Origin: Pseudomonas denitrificans (nom. rej.)
GTDB lineage: Bacteria; Pseudomonadota; Gammaproteobacteria; Pseudomonadales; Pseudomonadaceae
DNA: 64,000 nucleotides
Assembly: GCF_008807415.1 (NCBI RefSeq)
Contig: NZ_CP043626.1
Location: 2,542,001 to 2,606,000 of the forward strand
Direction of reading: 5' to 3'
This document shows, piece after piece, positions 24,414-33,087 of this stretch; the first letter of the stretch is position 1, and each line of letters starts with the position of its first letter. A program made the position numbers and the translations under genes. The notes beneath the pieces were generated by a model, which saw only the letters and a list, made by a program, of their open reading frames with translations, was not told the origin of the DNA and made no database searches.

Positions 24414-25681
24414 TCAGCGAGAGCCGAAGCGGCTGGCGAGGAAGGGCGTCACCGGTACGCTGGTGACGACGTCACTGGCCTGCTCGGCGAGCAGCTGGCC
24501 GGTGATAGCGCCGAGGGTCAGGCCGATGTGGCCATGGCCGAAGTTGTAGAAGACCTGCGGCAGGCGCCGGGACGGGCCGAGTACCGGCATGCTGTCCGGC
24601 ACCGAGGAACGGAAGCCCATCCACTGCGACACCGGCTCGTGCTGCAGGCGCAGGAAGCGCCGCGCGCCACGGGTCAGGTAGCGGTAGCGCGCCGGGCTCG
24701 GCAACGCTTCCAGCCCGGCGAATTCCACCGTACCGGCCACGCGCAGGCCCTGCGCCATGGGCGTCATGTAGAAGCCGCCGGCACCCCAGCACACCGGGCG
24801 ATTGAGCACCTGCCCGGCATGGCCGAAGAGCACGTGGTAACCGCGCTCGGTGTCCTGCGGCACGCTATCGCCCAACTGGTCTACCAGCGTGCGCGACCAG
24901 GCGCCGGTGCACAGCGCTACGCGGTCGGCGGCCAGCTGTTCCCCGCTCGTCAGCTGCGCGCTCACCGCATCCCTGCCCTGCCCGGCCGGTTCCAGGCCCA
25001 GCAATTCGCCACGGCGGAACTCGCCGCCCCTGGCGAGGAAGCGCTCGAACAGACGCAGGCTCAGCGCATAGGGATCGAGCGTGCGGCTCACGCCGGGCAG
25101 CTCCACCGCGCAGCTCGCGCGGGCGTTGAGCGCCGGTTCCAGCTCGCGCAGTTCGGAGCCCTCGACGAAGCGGATCGGCACCTCGAAGCGCCGGTGGTAA
25201 TCCACCATGGCCTGCGCATCGCTGCGCTCGTGGGCTTCGAAGATATACAGCGAGCCGTCGTGGCGGATCAGGTCGTTGGCGCCTGCCTCGTCGAACAGCC
25301 CCTGCCATGCGCCCATGCAGGGGCGCAGCAGGGTGTTGAGGTCGTGGCCGATGGCTTCCACCCGGTCACGCCGCGAGGCCGCGAGGAACTGCAGCAGCCA
25401 GGGCGCAATGCGCGGCAGGTAGGCCGGGCGGATCGCCAGCGGGCTGTCCGGGCGCAGCAGCATGCCCGGCGCCTTGCGCCAGATGCCGGGGTGGCCACCG
25501 GTTCCACCGAGTAGGTGGCGAAGGTGCAGGCATTGCCGAACGAGGTGGCCAGGCCCGGCGGATTGCGGTCCAGCAGGGTCACGCGCAGGTCGCGGCGTTG
25601 CAGTTGCAGCGCGGTGGCCAGGCCGACCACGCCGGCGCCGACCACCAGGGCGTGGCGGCGCAGGTCGTTGGGCTGGGTCAT
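24414..25681 (-). pseudogene. DadA-like FAD-dependent amino-acid dehydrogenase, frameshifted
   Basis: Intact, this would be a 422-residue DadA-family dehydrogenase that oxidises D-amino acids or related amines. ATG 25681 overlaps the stop of the binding-protein gene (ATGA). The N-terminal FAD motif (VVGAGVVGLATALQLQRRDL) is read in one frame up to VEPVATP. The rest, from APGMLLRPDSPLAIRP to the C-terminal FAD segment NFGHGHIGLTLGAITGQLLA, is in another. One G missing at about 25484-25492 (CCCCGGCATC where CCCCGGGCATC is expected) explains it. The total length is one base short of a multiple of three. No other damage is seen, so a sequencing error is as likely as a real mutation. Confidence 0.85.
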
Positions 25682-26784
25682 TTGCCGCTCATCACGCGGG
25701 TCCACAGGCGGGTGCTCATGCGCATCCCGGACGGCGACAGGGTCTTGATCGGGAACAGGGTGTCGAGCACTTCCTGCGGCGGGTAGACGGCCGGGGTGCT
25801 GCGCAGTTCCGCGTCGACGTACTGGGTCGCGGCGGCGTTGCCGTTGGGGTACTGCACGGCATTGCTGATGTTGGCGATCACTTCCGGCTGCAGCAGGTAG
25901 TTCATGTAGGCGTAGGCGTTGTCCAGGTGCGGCGCGCCCTTGGGAATGGTCACGGTGTCCACGGCGATGGTGCTGCCTTCGCGCGGCAGGCTGTAGCCGA
26001 TCTTCACGTTGTTGCCGGCCTGCCTGGCGGTGGTCATGGCCTGCAGCACATCGCCGCTGAAGCCGATGGCGACGCAGATGTTGCCGTTGGCCAGGTCGCT
26101 GACGTACTTGGACTGGTGGAAGTAGCGGATCGACGGACGCACCGCCTGCAGCGCGGCCTCGGCGGCCTTGAAGTCGTCCGGGTTCTGGCTCGCCGGGTCG
26201 CGGCCGAGCACCTTGAGGGTGATGGGCACCATCTGGGTGGCGTTGTCGATCACCGCGATGCCGCACTGGGCGAGCTTCTCCGCGTTCTTCGGATCGAACA
26301 GCAGCTGCCAGCTGTGGGTGACGTCGGTGTTGCCGAAGATGGCCTTGATCTTGTCCTCGTTGTAGCCGATGCCGACGGTCACCCAGAGGTAGGGAATGGC
26401 ATAGCGGTTACCCGGATCGTTGGCCTCGAGGATCTTCATCAGCTTGGGGTCGAGGTTCTTCCAGTTGGGCAGCTTGCTCTTGTCCAGTTCCTGGATGGCG
26501 CCGGCCTTGATCAGGCGCGGCAGGAAATGGTTGGACGGACTGGCCAGGTCGTAGCCGCTGGCTCCCGTCATCAGCTTGGCTTCGGTGGTCTCGTTGCTGT
26601 CGACGAGGTCGTAGGTGGTCTGGATGCCGGTCTGTCTGGTGAAGTTCGCCAGGGTGTCTTCGGCGATGTAGCCGCTCCAGTTGGCGATGGTGACGGTCTG
26701 CGCCGCCTGGGTGGTGCCGGTCACTGCTGCGAGTGCGAGGCCTGCCAGGGTGAAGCTGGCCAGAGTCTTGGAACGATTGATCAT
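25678..26784 (-). CDS. Polyamine-type ABC transporter substrate-binding protein (PotF/SpuD-like)
   Basis: A 368-residue periplasmic binding protein. The signal peptide (TLASFTLAGLALAAVTGTTQAAQ) precedes VTIANWSGYIAEDTLANFTRQTGI, the standard opening of PotF/SpuD/SpuE proteins that bind putrescine or spermidine. Other family landmarks are GYDLASPSNHFLPRLI and PYLWVTVGIGYN. The PotF acidic-pocket residues cannot be judged without alignment. No permease or ATPase gene accompanies it, so it must share an importer encoded elsewhere or act as a sensor. It lies in an operon with two FAD amine oxidases. Confidence 0.9.
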   Translation of the reverse strand: MINRSKTLASFTLAGLALAAVTGTTQAAQTVTIANWSGYIAEDTLANFTRQTGIQTTYDLVDSNETTEAKLMTGASGYDLASPSNHFLPRLIKAGAIQELDKSKLPNWKNLDPKLMKILEANDPGNRYAIPYLWVTVGIGYNEDKIKAIFGNTDVTHSWQLLFDPKNAEKLAQCGIAVIDNATQMVPITLKVLGRDPASQNPDDFKAAEAALQAVRPSIRYFHQSKYVSDLANGNICVAIGFSGDVLQAMTTARQAGNNVKIGYSLPREGSTIAVDTVTIPKGAPHLDNAYAYMNYLLQPEVIANISNAVQYPNGNAAATQYVDAELRSTPAVYPPQEVLDTLFPIKTLSPSGMRMSTRLWTRVMSGK

Positions 26785-26864
26785 GCTGCCCTCGGTTTTT
26801 TGTTCTTGGGAATAGTTTTCTGGAGATGGTCTTCATGGATTGCGTGCGTGGGTAAAGCGATGGA

Positions 26865-28163
26865 TCAGGCCTCGGCGCATGCGCGGCGCACTTCCCAGGC
26901 CATGCGCAACGAGGCGCCGATATCGAAGAACGGGCTGGGCGGCAGGTAGCCGGGGCTGGCCTGCGCCAGCACGTCGGCCAGCACGGGCGAGCTGTCGCCC
27001 GCGGCCATTTCCACCAGCAGGCGGCCCCACAGGGAGCCGCGCGCCACGCCCGAGCCGTTGCAGCCGGCCACCGCGTGCAAGCCCTGGTCAACGCGGGCGA
27101 AGTACGGCTCGCCAGAACGGGTGCCGCTGAGGTGGCCGGTCCAGCTGTAGGCGATGTCGGCTTCGACGATGCCAGGGAAACGCTTCTGCAAACCGCTCAG
27201 ATGACGGCGACGGCGCTCGGCCAGCGCGTGGTTGTCGAGGTCGCGATGGCGGTATTCGACGGTGTTGCGGATCAGCAGCCGGCGGCCCAGCAGCAGGCGC
27301 ACGGTACCGCCGCCCGGCAACGGCGCGAGCACGCCCCACTGGCGCTCGCCGAACAGCGACTGCCAGCGCGGCTCGTCCAGCGGGCGGGTAATGCTCGCGC
27401 TCAGCTCCAGCGGGAAGGCGCCGCTGTCGTGCAGGCCGGCGCGAGCAATGAAGGCGCCGAGGCAGACCAGCACCTGCGGCGCATGGACTTCGCCCTGCCC
27501 GGTACGCGCCACCCAGCCCTGGCCGCTGCGACGCAGGTCGGTCACGCCGCTCTGCTCGAAGACTTCCACCGACTCCGGCAGGTTCTCCGCCAGGCCTTTC
27601 ACATAGCGCCCCGGTTGCAGCAGCGCGTTACCACCGGCGCAGTGAATGGCCCGCGCGTAGAAGCCACTGCCGAGCCGCTGCTCCAGCGCCGCACCTTCGT
27701 AGTAGCGAGCGCTGGCGCCAACCGAGGCCAGCGTGGCGAGGATGCCGTCGACATCGCCCAGGTGCTCGGGCCGGTGGGCGGCGAAGTGATAGCCGTCTTC
27801 GAAAAGCTCACAGTCGATACCCAGCGCGGCGATGCACTGGCGGACTTCCTGCGCCGCTGCGATGCCGATGCGCGAGGCGACCTGGTACGCGGCGTGGCCG
27901 GGTTGCCCGAGGCGTTCGCTGGCGGCAGGCAGTTCATGGGCCACGACGAACCCGGAATTGCGCGCCGAGGCGCCCTGGGCGATGCGCTGGCGTTCCAGCA
28001 ACACCACGCGCTGCTGCGGGAATCGCGCCGCCAGCGCATGGGCCGCGGACAATCCGGTGATGCCGCCACCGATGATCAGCCAGTCCGCCCGCTGGGTGCC
28101 GCTCAGCGTCGGCCGCGCGGGCAATTCGCCCGCCAGGGCGATCCAGCCACAGTGATTGTTCAT
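26865..28163 (-). CDS. FAD-binding amine oxidoreductase (PuuB-like)
   Basis: A 432-residue member of the DAO-type FAD oxidoreductases, resembling gamma-glutamylputrescine oxidase PuuB. The FAD fingerprint ADWLIIGGGITGLSAAHAL starts near residue 27, and ASARNSGFV, typical of PuuB/OrdL, follows. GCNGSGVARGSLWGRLL is the C-terminal FAD contact. It starts at ATG 28163 and heads the operon with binding protein, DadA-like dehydrogenase, EamA transporter and GlcG-like protein. No puuA (glutamylpolyamine synthetase) is present, so the substrate may be a free amine or N-methyl amino acid. Confidence 0.88.
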   Translation of the reverse strand: MNNHCGWIALAGELPARPTLSGTQRADWLIIGGGITGLSAAHALAARFPQQRVVLLERQRIAQGASARNSGFVVAHELPAASERLGQPGHAAYQVASRIGIAAAQEVRQCIAALGIDCELFEDGYHFAAHRPEHLGDVDGILATLASVGASARYYEGAALEQRLGSGFYARAIHCAGGNALLQPGRYVKGLAENLPESVEVFEQSGVTDLRRSGQGWVARTGQGEVHAPQVLVCLGAFIARAGLHDSGAFPLELSASITRPLDEPRWQSLFGERQWGVLAPLPGGGTVRLLLGRRLLIRNTVEYRHRDLDNHALAERRRRHLSGLQKRFPGIVEADIAYSWTGHLSGTRSGEPYFARVDQGLHAVAGCNGSGVARGSLWGRLLVEMAAGDSSPVLADVLAQASPGYLPPSPFFDIGASLRMAWEVRRACAEA

Positions 28164-28297
28164 TGCCCGGCACTCCTTCACAATCCATGCGCCGGGCGTA
28201 TCCAAGCGATTTCCCCGATGGCGCGTCATGGTCAGAATCTACGGGCAGTTGCGCTGGACGCACCAACGCTCATTTTTCATCCTCGTATTCCTATCTC

Positions 28298-28317
28298 GCA
28301 TAGATTGGCGCATAGAT
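28298..28317. promoter_or_regulatory. Direct repeat, possible LysR operator
   Basis: GCATAGAT occurs at 28298-28305 and again at 28310-28317, 12 bases apart, just before the LysR gene and in the gap it shares with the amine operon. An ATCT upstream of the first copy also gives an inverted half (ATCT-N5-AGAT). Spacing of about one helical turn fits LysR-type tetramer binding. Inferred. Confidence 0.4.
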
Positions 28318-28333
28318 CGCGCACGGAAGGGTC

Positions 28334-29242
28334 ATGGACAAACTGCTTCGCGTTCCCTCTCTGCAGGCCCTGCAGGCGCTGGTACAGGTCGCCGACTCCG
28401 GCAGCTTCACGGCCGCCGCGAAACAGCTGCACCTGACCCAGAGCGCCATCAGCCGACAGGTGCAGCAACTGGAGGAGTACTACCGCGTGCCGCTGTTCGA
28501 TCGCACCAGCCGCAAGGTGGCGCTGACCGACGCCGGCCGCGAGGTGCACGCGGTGGCCGAAGGCATGCTCCAGCAATTGCTGCGCCTGGAGGAGCGCCTC
28601 GCCCCTGCCTCGGCGGAGCGGCCCTTCCGCATCCGCATCTTCGTTTCGCTGGCGGTACGCTGGCTGCTGCCGCGCCTGAGCTCCTTCTACTCGCGGCACC
28701 CGGAGCTGTGCCTGTCCATCGAGACGGTGGGCGGCGAAGTGGTGGACGACGGCGGCGACTGCGACGCCTACGTGCTCTACCTGCCCAGCGGCAGCGACCC
28801 GCAGGGCCGCACGCTGATGCCGCTGTACGACGAATACCTGATCCCGGTCTGCGCCCCACGCCTGGATGACGGCCAGGCGCCGCCGCGCTCGCTGGAAGAG
28901 CTGGCGCGCCACCCGCTGATCCACGCCTCCAGCGGCGGCCTGGAATGGCCGCAGTGGCTGCGTGCCCAGGCCGCACCGCCACCCACGTCGTTCAAGCACA
29001 TGCTGTTCAACCTCGACGACCTCGCGCTGGACGCCGCCACCCGCGGACTGGGCGTAGCCATGACCGACCGCCTGCTGGCCCACGACGCCCTGCAGCGCGG
29101 CGACCTCATCGTGCCCTTCGGCGAGGCGCTGAAAACCGGCGGCCGCTATGCCCTCTGGCTGCGCGACAGCGGCGCCGCGCACCCGGCCTGCCAGCCGGTG
29201 CTCGACTGGTTCGAGGAGCAGCGCAATCAACTGGAAGATTGA
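28334..29242 (+). CDS. LysR-family regulator (GcvA-like)
   Basis: A 302-residue regulator with an N-terminal winged helix (SLQALQALVQVADSGSFTAAA, LTQSAISRQVQQLEE) and a periplasmic-binding-protein-like effector domain. The pattern is close to GcvA/AmpR-type LysR proteins. It is divergent from the PuuB-like gene across 170 bases and almost certainly controls that operon, with an amine or amino acid as likely inducer. Confidence 0.92.
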   Translation: MDKLLRVPSLQALQALVQVADSGSFTAAAKQLHLTQSAISRQVQQLEEYYRVPLFDRTSRKVALTDAGREVHAVAEGMLQQLLRLEERLAPASAERPFRIRIFVSLAVRWLLPRLSSFYSRHPELCLSIETVGGEVVDDGGDCDAYVLYLPSGSDPQGRTLMPLYDEYLIPVCAPRLDDGQAPPRSLEELARHPLIHASSGGLEWPQWLRAQAAPPPTSFKHMLFNLDDLALDAATRGLGVAMTDRLLAHDALQRGDLIVPFGEALKTGGRYALWLRDSGAAHPACQPVLDWFEEQRNQLED

Positions 29243-29266
29243 TGCACCCTCGGCGTGTGCGGGTGC

Positions 29267-29290
29267 AAAAAAAAGCCGCCCGAAGGCGGC
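29267..29290 (-). terminator. Rho-independent terminator (minus strand)
   Basis: On the minus strand GCCGCC-TTCG-GGCGGC (29285-29290 and 29275-29280) is followed by eight T residues. It ends the four-gene operon running from the crotonase to the small membrane protein. The UUCG tetraloop makes a very stable hairpin. Confidence 0.93.
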
Positions 29291-29334
29291 CCAAAAGCGC
29301 TGTCGAACCCAGCGCGGAACAGGCAGCACTCCCG

Positions 29335-29766
29335 TCAGCGAGTGACCACCAGGTAGGTGCCGAGCAATAACGCGAGCAGGCCGGCGGGAATCGCCAGCAG
29401 GGAAATGACATCGATCTGCCGGGAGAACCGGATTACCGCCGGCAGGTCCCCCGCCCCAGCGGCCGTGCGCCGCAGCAGCACCGGGATGACGCAGAGCACA
29501 TTGCCGAGCACAGCAACCATCCCCGCCACGACCTTGACCGCGTAAACCCCGGAGAAGCGCTCAGCGTCCAGCAACAGCAATCCACTGAACAATACGGTCA
29601 CGAAGGCCGGCGTCTCGAACAGCAGATCGATCCGCCCGTGCAGATCAGCCACTGCAAAGCCCTGTCCGCGACTCTGGCTGCGGCTGCGTTCCAGCAGGAA
29701 CTCCACGGCCACCACGCCCAACCAGAAGGCCACGGCAAACAGGTGAAGCTGCAGGAGCAAGGTCAT
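29335..29766 (-). CDS. Small integral membrane protein, function unknown
   Basis: A 143-residue hydrophobic protein with four likely membrane helices (LLLQLHLFAVAFWLGVVAVEFLL, ETPAFVTVLFSGLLLL, VVAGMVAVLGNVLCVIPVLL and the C-terminal ISLLAIPAGLLALLLGTYL). ATG 29766 is chosen as start. In the current sequence the frame reads through from the nitroreductase gene without a stop, giving an apparent 400-residue fusion. That fusion is most simply explained by a missing base near 29863. Histidine and acidic residues in helix 1-2 resemble DUF2269-type proteins, but I cannot assign a function. Confidence 0.75.
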   Translation of the reverse strand: MTLLLQLHLFAVAFWLGVVAVEFLLERSRSQSRGQGFAVADLHGRIDLLFETPAFVTVLFSGLLLLDAERFSGVYAVKVVAGMVAVLGNVLCVIPVLLRRTAAGAGDLPAVIRFSRQIDVISLLAIPAGLLALLLGTYLVVTR

Positions 29767-29800
29767 GATCCCAACCCCGCCGATAAGAATCCGGTCCGAT

Positions 29801-30534
29801 TCAGTGCCACGTGACGTGCCCCTCCAGTGGAAAGCGCAACCTCGGGTTGTAGACGGCGTGCTCCCTTCCTTGCCAACCGCCAGCAGCAGAATGGGAATCG
29901 CGTGCGGGGGAATCGGCAGGACCTCGCGCAGACGCATGTCGTCGAAACCCTCCATGGGACAGGTCGAATAGCCATGGCTCTGGAAGGCCAGCATCAGGTT
30001 CTGCGCCGCCAGCGCGGTGGACTTGACGGCCCACAAGCGCATCTCCTCATGGCTGTTCGGGGAGCGCATCACCGGGTGCTTCAGGCCGGTCATGCGCAGC
30101 AGCAGACGTTTGAAAAATCCCCGCAGACCAAAAGCCCCCTGGTTGTACTGGAACGGCGCGATGGTCTCGTAGAAGTGACGGATGCGTTCCGGGACCAATG
30201 GCTCAGGCCAGTGCTCGATCACATCGGCACAGGCCTGTCTCCAGGTGTCGGGGCGCGCCAGGACGGCAATCAGCAGAGGCGCCTTCGCCGCCCCCTGACG
30301 CAGGCAGACCGGATGCAACTCCTGCAGCAGCGCAGGATCGCGCACCACCTGGAACGACCAGGGCTGGAGATTGCACGAACTGGGCGCAAGCACCGCCGTC
30401 TGCAGGCAATCGAGGATCACCCCGTCAGGCACGAGCTCGGCAGTGAAGCGTCGGATCGCCCGACGGCTTTCCACCAGAGCCCGGAACTCTGCCGCGCAGG
30501 ACATGGGGAGCACCGGTACCGGCCGGGAACTCAT
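29801..30534 (-). pseudogene. Nitroreductase-family protein, frameshifted near its C-terminus
   Basis: A 244-residue FMN-dependent nitroreductase if one base is restored. It starts at ATG 30534, overlapping the stop of the hydrolase gene (ATGA). SRRAIRRFTAELVPDG and APSSCNLQPWSFQVV are the usual FMN-binding segments. After LLLAVGKEG the frame shifts; the expected ending (NPRLRFPLEGHVTWH, then stop at 29801) lies in the neighbouring frame. One G missing in the run at 29863-29865 accounts for this, and the length is one base short of a multiple of three. The current sequence reads into the membrane protein instead. Substrate unknown. Confidence 0.82.
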
Positions 30535-31445
30535 GGCAACGCTCCGCATCGGGCCTGCGCCCCCGCGGGCTGGGCGGCCAGCCAATGCAGCACTTCGCCC
30601 CACAGCGATTGCGCCCCCGCGCGGAAGTACCCCATGTGCCCGATCACCGGAAGTTCGGCCGTGGGCTCGATGTCACGCCGCAGGATCGGCGCATTGCGAT
30701 AGGCCTTCACGAAGGCGTTGCGCGAGAGCGGTGGCGCCCAGGGATCGTCGACCGCCGTGGCGAAAACACAGGGCGTGCGGACCTGCGCGTACTGCTCGGC
30801 CAGGTGCTGCATGTCCGGTGCGTCGAAGTAGTAGTGCGGGTAGGCGCACCAGCGCTTCCAGTCCTGGTACACGCCCAGGGGCAGATCATCGCCCATGCCA
30901 AGCACGCTCCAGGCCATGTAGCCCTTCCAGCGGACGATGGCGGGCAGCACGAAGCGCCACAGCAGCCGCACCTTCAGCGCCTCCGTCCGGCTCATCCAGC
31001 CGGCCCAGCCGGCGCCGCTGCCGAATGTGTAGGCAGCCACCAGCTTCCGGTGATTGGGCAGCAAGCCGATGGCGTGCCCGCCAAAGGAATGCCCGACCCA
31101 GTAGATCGGCAGGCCATCCTCGTCCAGCAGCTCGACCGCCGCCGCCAGATCGAGGTAGGCCCAGTCGAGATAGGACATGTCAAAACCCTTGAGCGACCCC
31201 GGCTTCGACTCCCCGATACCACGATAATCCAGCGTCAGGACGTTGAAGCCCTGACCGGCGGCGAATTCGGCGAAGCGACGGTAGAAACGTTGCGACACCC
31301 CCGTCGCGCCGGCCACGAGCAGGTTGCCCCTGGCCTGGCCCGCGGCCTTGTATCGATACGCCGCGAGCCTGAAGCCATCCCTCGCCAGCAGGCTGGCCGG
31401 GGACACTTCGATGGCGCACTCCGAGTGTTCCATTACTGCATTCAT
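30531..31445 (-). CDS. Alpha/beta hydrolase
   Basis: A 304-residue cytosolic alpha/beta-hydrolase, similar in size and order of motifs to uncharacterised esterases of the COG4757 type. The nucleophile elbow is VGHSFGGHAIG. The acid residue is likely in TAVDDPWAPP and the histidine in VIGHMGYFR. ATG 31445 is preferred; an in-frame ATG at 31433 is possible. It sits between the crotonase and the nitroreductase in one operon under the divergent TetR regulator, which suggests hydrolysis of an ester or thioester in a small catabolic pathway. Confidence 0.85.
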   Translation of the reverse strand: MNAVMEHSECAIEVSPASLLARDGFRLAAYRYKAAGQARGNLLVAGATGVSQRFYRRFAEFAAGQGFNVLTLDYRGIGESKPGSLKGFDMSYLDWAYLDLAAAVELLDEDGLPIYWVGHSFGGHAIGLLPNHRKLVAAYTFGSGAGWAGWMSRTEALKVRLLWRFVLPAIVRWKGYMAWSVLGMGDDLPLGVYQDWKRWCAYPHYYFDAPDMQHLAEQYAQVRTPCVFATAVDDPWAPPLSRNAFVKAYRNAPILRRDIEPTAELPVIGHMGYFRAGAQSLWGEVLHWLAAQPAGAQARCGALP

Positions 31446-31518
31446 GCCAAGCAATCCAAAGGGTCAACCAGGTGATCAGGGGCACCCCGAAAAGCGGAAG
31501 GCCCCCTGCGGGTGAAGC

Positions 31519-32316
31519 TCAGCGTCCCTGGAACTGCGGTTCGCGCTTCTGCATCATGGCCATCACGCCCTCGCGAACGTCGTCCGTGCGGATGAGGGTG
31601 AACAGCAGTTCGTTGAGCTGGGAGAGCGCGGCATCATGACCTTCGTCACGGGCCTGGAATGCCGAGCGCAAGGTGGCCTTGATCGCCAGCGGCGCCGCCT
31701 TGGCGATGCGCTCCGCGTACTCCAGGGCCCGCGGCAGCTCCTGGCCTGGCTCCACTACTTCGTTCACCAGGCGCATGCGCAGCGCATCCTCGGCAGAGAA
31801 CTCTTCACCGGTCAGCATGTAGCGCATGGCATCCGCCCACCCGGCTGCCTGGGTGAAGCGCACGGTGGAACCGCCGGACGGTGGAATGCCGCGCAATACT
31901 TCCAGATGAGCAAAGCGCGCATTGCTGGCGATCACCGCGATGTCGGCGTTGAGGATCAACTCGATGCCGGCGGTCCAGCAGGTGCCCTGCACCGCCAGCA
32001 CCATCGGCTTGGTGCGACGCGGCCGGGAAACGCCCCAGGGATCGATGCCTAGATCGGAATACTTGAAACCGCCGGAGACCAGTTTCGGGGTGAGTTCCAG
32101 CAGATCGAGCCCGGCGGTGAAATTCTCGCCGTGGGCAAAGATCACGGCACAGCGCAGCTCGTCGTTGCGTTCGTACTCGCCGATAGCCAGTGCAAGGTCC
32201 TCCAGCATCGCGCTGTCGAAGGCATTGCGCTTGCCTGCCCGGTCCAGGCCGATGAGAAAGATCGCCCCTCTCTGCTCGCGGGTTACGCGCCCCGCCCCAC
32301 TGTTCGCTTCGCTCAT
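31519..32316 (-). CDS. Enoyl-CoA hydratase/isomerase (crotonase) family protein
   Basis: A 265-residue crotonase. NFTAGLDLLE and VQGTCWTAGIELILNADIAV contain the two backbone oxyanion-hole regions. RGIPPSGGSTVRF occupies the place where typical hydratases have a catalytic glutamate, so the reaction may be isomerisation or another crotonase chemistry. It is the first gene of the operon, 52 bases from a TetR-type operator. Such crotonase-TetR pairs often handle unusual acyl-CoA compounds; that is inference. Confidence 0.9.
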   Translation of the reverse strand: MSEANSGAGRVTREQRGAIFLIGLDRAGKRNAFDSAMLEDLALAIGEYERNDELRCAVIFAHGENFTAGLDLLELTPKLVSGGFKYSDLGIDPWGVSRPRRTKPMVLAVQGTCWTAGIELILNADIAVIASNARFAHLEVLRGIPPSGGSTVRFTQAAGWADAMRYMLTGEEFSAEDALRMRLVNEVVEPGQELPRALEYAERIAKAAPLAIKATLRSAFQARDEGHDAALSQLNELLFTLIRTDDVREGVMAMMQKREPQFQGR

Positions 32317-32367
32317 TTGCTGACCTTTGGGTGATGAATGGAATGGGTCTCCGTCGGTCGAAACTTA

Positions 32368-32387
32368 CTTACCAACCGTTCGGTAAG
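32368..32387. promoter_or_regulatory. TetR-type operator between crotonase and TetR genes
   Basis: CTTACCAACCGTTCGGTAAG is a 20-bp palindrome with one mismatched pair. A further half-site (ATTCGGTAACCG) lies at about 32405-32416. The position, between two divergent genes one of which is a TetR regulator, strongly suggests autoregulation and control of the crotonase operon. Confidence 0.8.
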
Positions 32388-32480
32388 TCAAAACTAAACA
32401 AACATTCGGTAACCGTCAAATTGAGACGCTATCGCTTATGCCATACAATCAGCACACCGAATCATGAGCAGGAAAGACCC

Positions 32481-33047
32481 GTGCGCCCGCCGAAGATCAG
32501 TCGAGATGAGCTGCTGCAACGATGCGCCAGTACCTTCAAGCGCTACGGCTACAACGGGACGACCATGGACATGCTGTCCAGTGCCTGCGGGCTGACCAAG
32601 GCCTCGTTCTACCACCACTACCCGAACAAGGAATCGCTGTTGCGGGATGTGCTTGAGACCACCCATGAGAAGCTCAAGGAATCCCTGTTCGCCGTCGCCT
32701 ACGACGACAGCAAGGCCCCCGCCGAGCGCCTGTCGACGCTGGGGCGCAAGGCGCAGAAACTGTTCCAGGACGACACCATCGGCTGCCTGATGGGCGTGGT
32801 CGCGGTCGACGCCAGCTACAGCAATGCCGACCTCATGCAGCCGATCCGCGCCTTCATGGACGACTGGGCTCTCGCCTTCACCCACATACTCAGCCCCGCA
32901 TATGGCAGGGAGGCTGCCCGTGCCCTGGGCAGACAGCTGGTGGCCGACTACGAAGGCGCCATCCTGCTGGCGCGGATCTACCAAGACCCGAGGATGATCG
33001 AGGCCGTTACTGCGCGAACGCTGGAGGCGCTCGAAGCCAGGGGCTGA
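32481..33047 (+). CDS. TetR-family transcriptional repressor
   Basis: A 188-residue regulator. GTG 32481 is chosen because AGGAAAG lies just upstream and the DNA-binding domain starts there (ISRDELLQRCASTFKRYGYN). The helix-turn-helix is TTMDMLSSACGLTKASFYHHYPNKESLL. The C-terminal ligand domain resembles the AcuR/TetR_C_16-type with GCLMGVVAVDASYS. It faces the crotonase operon across the palindromic operator and ends 40 bases from the convergent DUF2817 gene. Confidence 0.92.
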   Translation: MRPPKISRDELLQRCASTFKRYGYNGTTMDMLSSACGLTKASFYHHYPNKESLLRDVLETTHEKLKESLFAVAYDDSKAPAERLSTLGRKAQKLFQDDTIGCLMGVVAVDASYSNADLMQPIRAFMDDWALAFTHILSPAYGREAARALGRQLVADYEGAILLARIYQDPRMIEAVTARTLEALEARG

Positions 33048-33087
33048 TGCCTGGCAAGCGATGCTCCGGCCTCACCCCGCTTTCCGG

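Noticed and set aside
23027..29242. Complete polyamine (Puu) pathway
   Set aside because: The PuuB-like and binding proteins fit, but PuuA, PuuC and PuuD genes are absent, so the pathway name is not justified.
29335..30534. A novel nitroreductase-membrane fusion enzyme
   Set aside because: The linker lacks protein-like character and the natural nitroreductase C-terminus with stop is present one frame over; a single missing G explains it.
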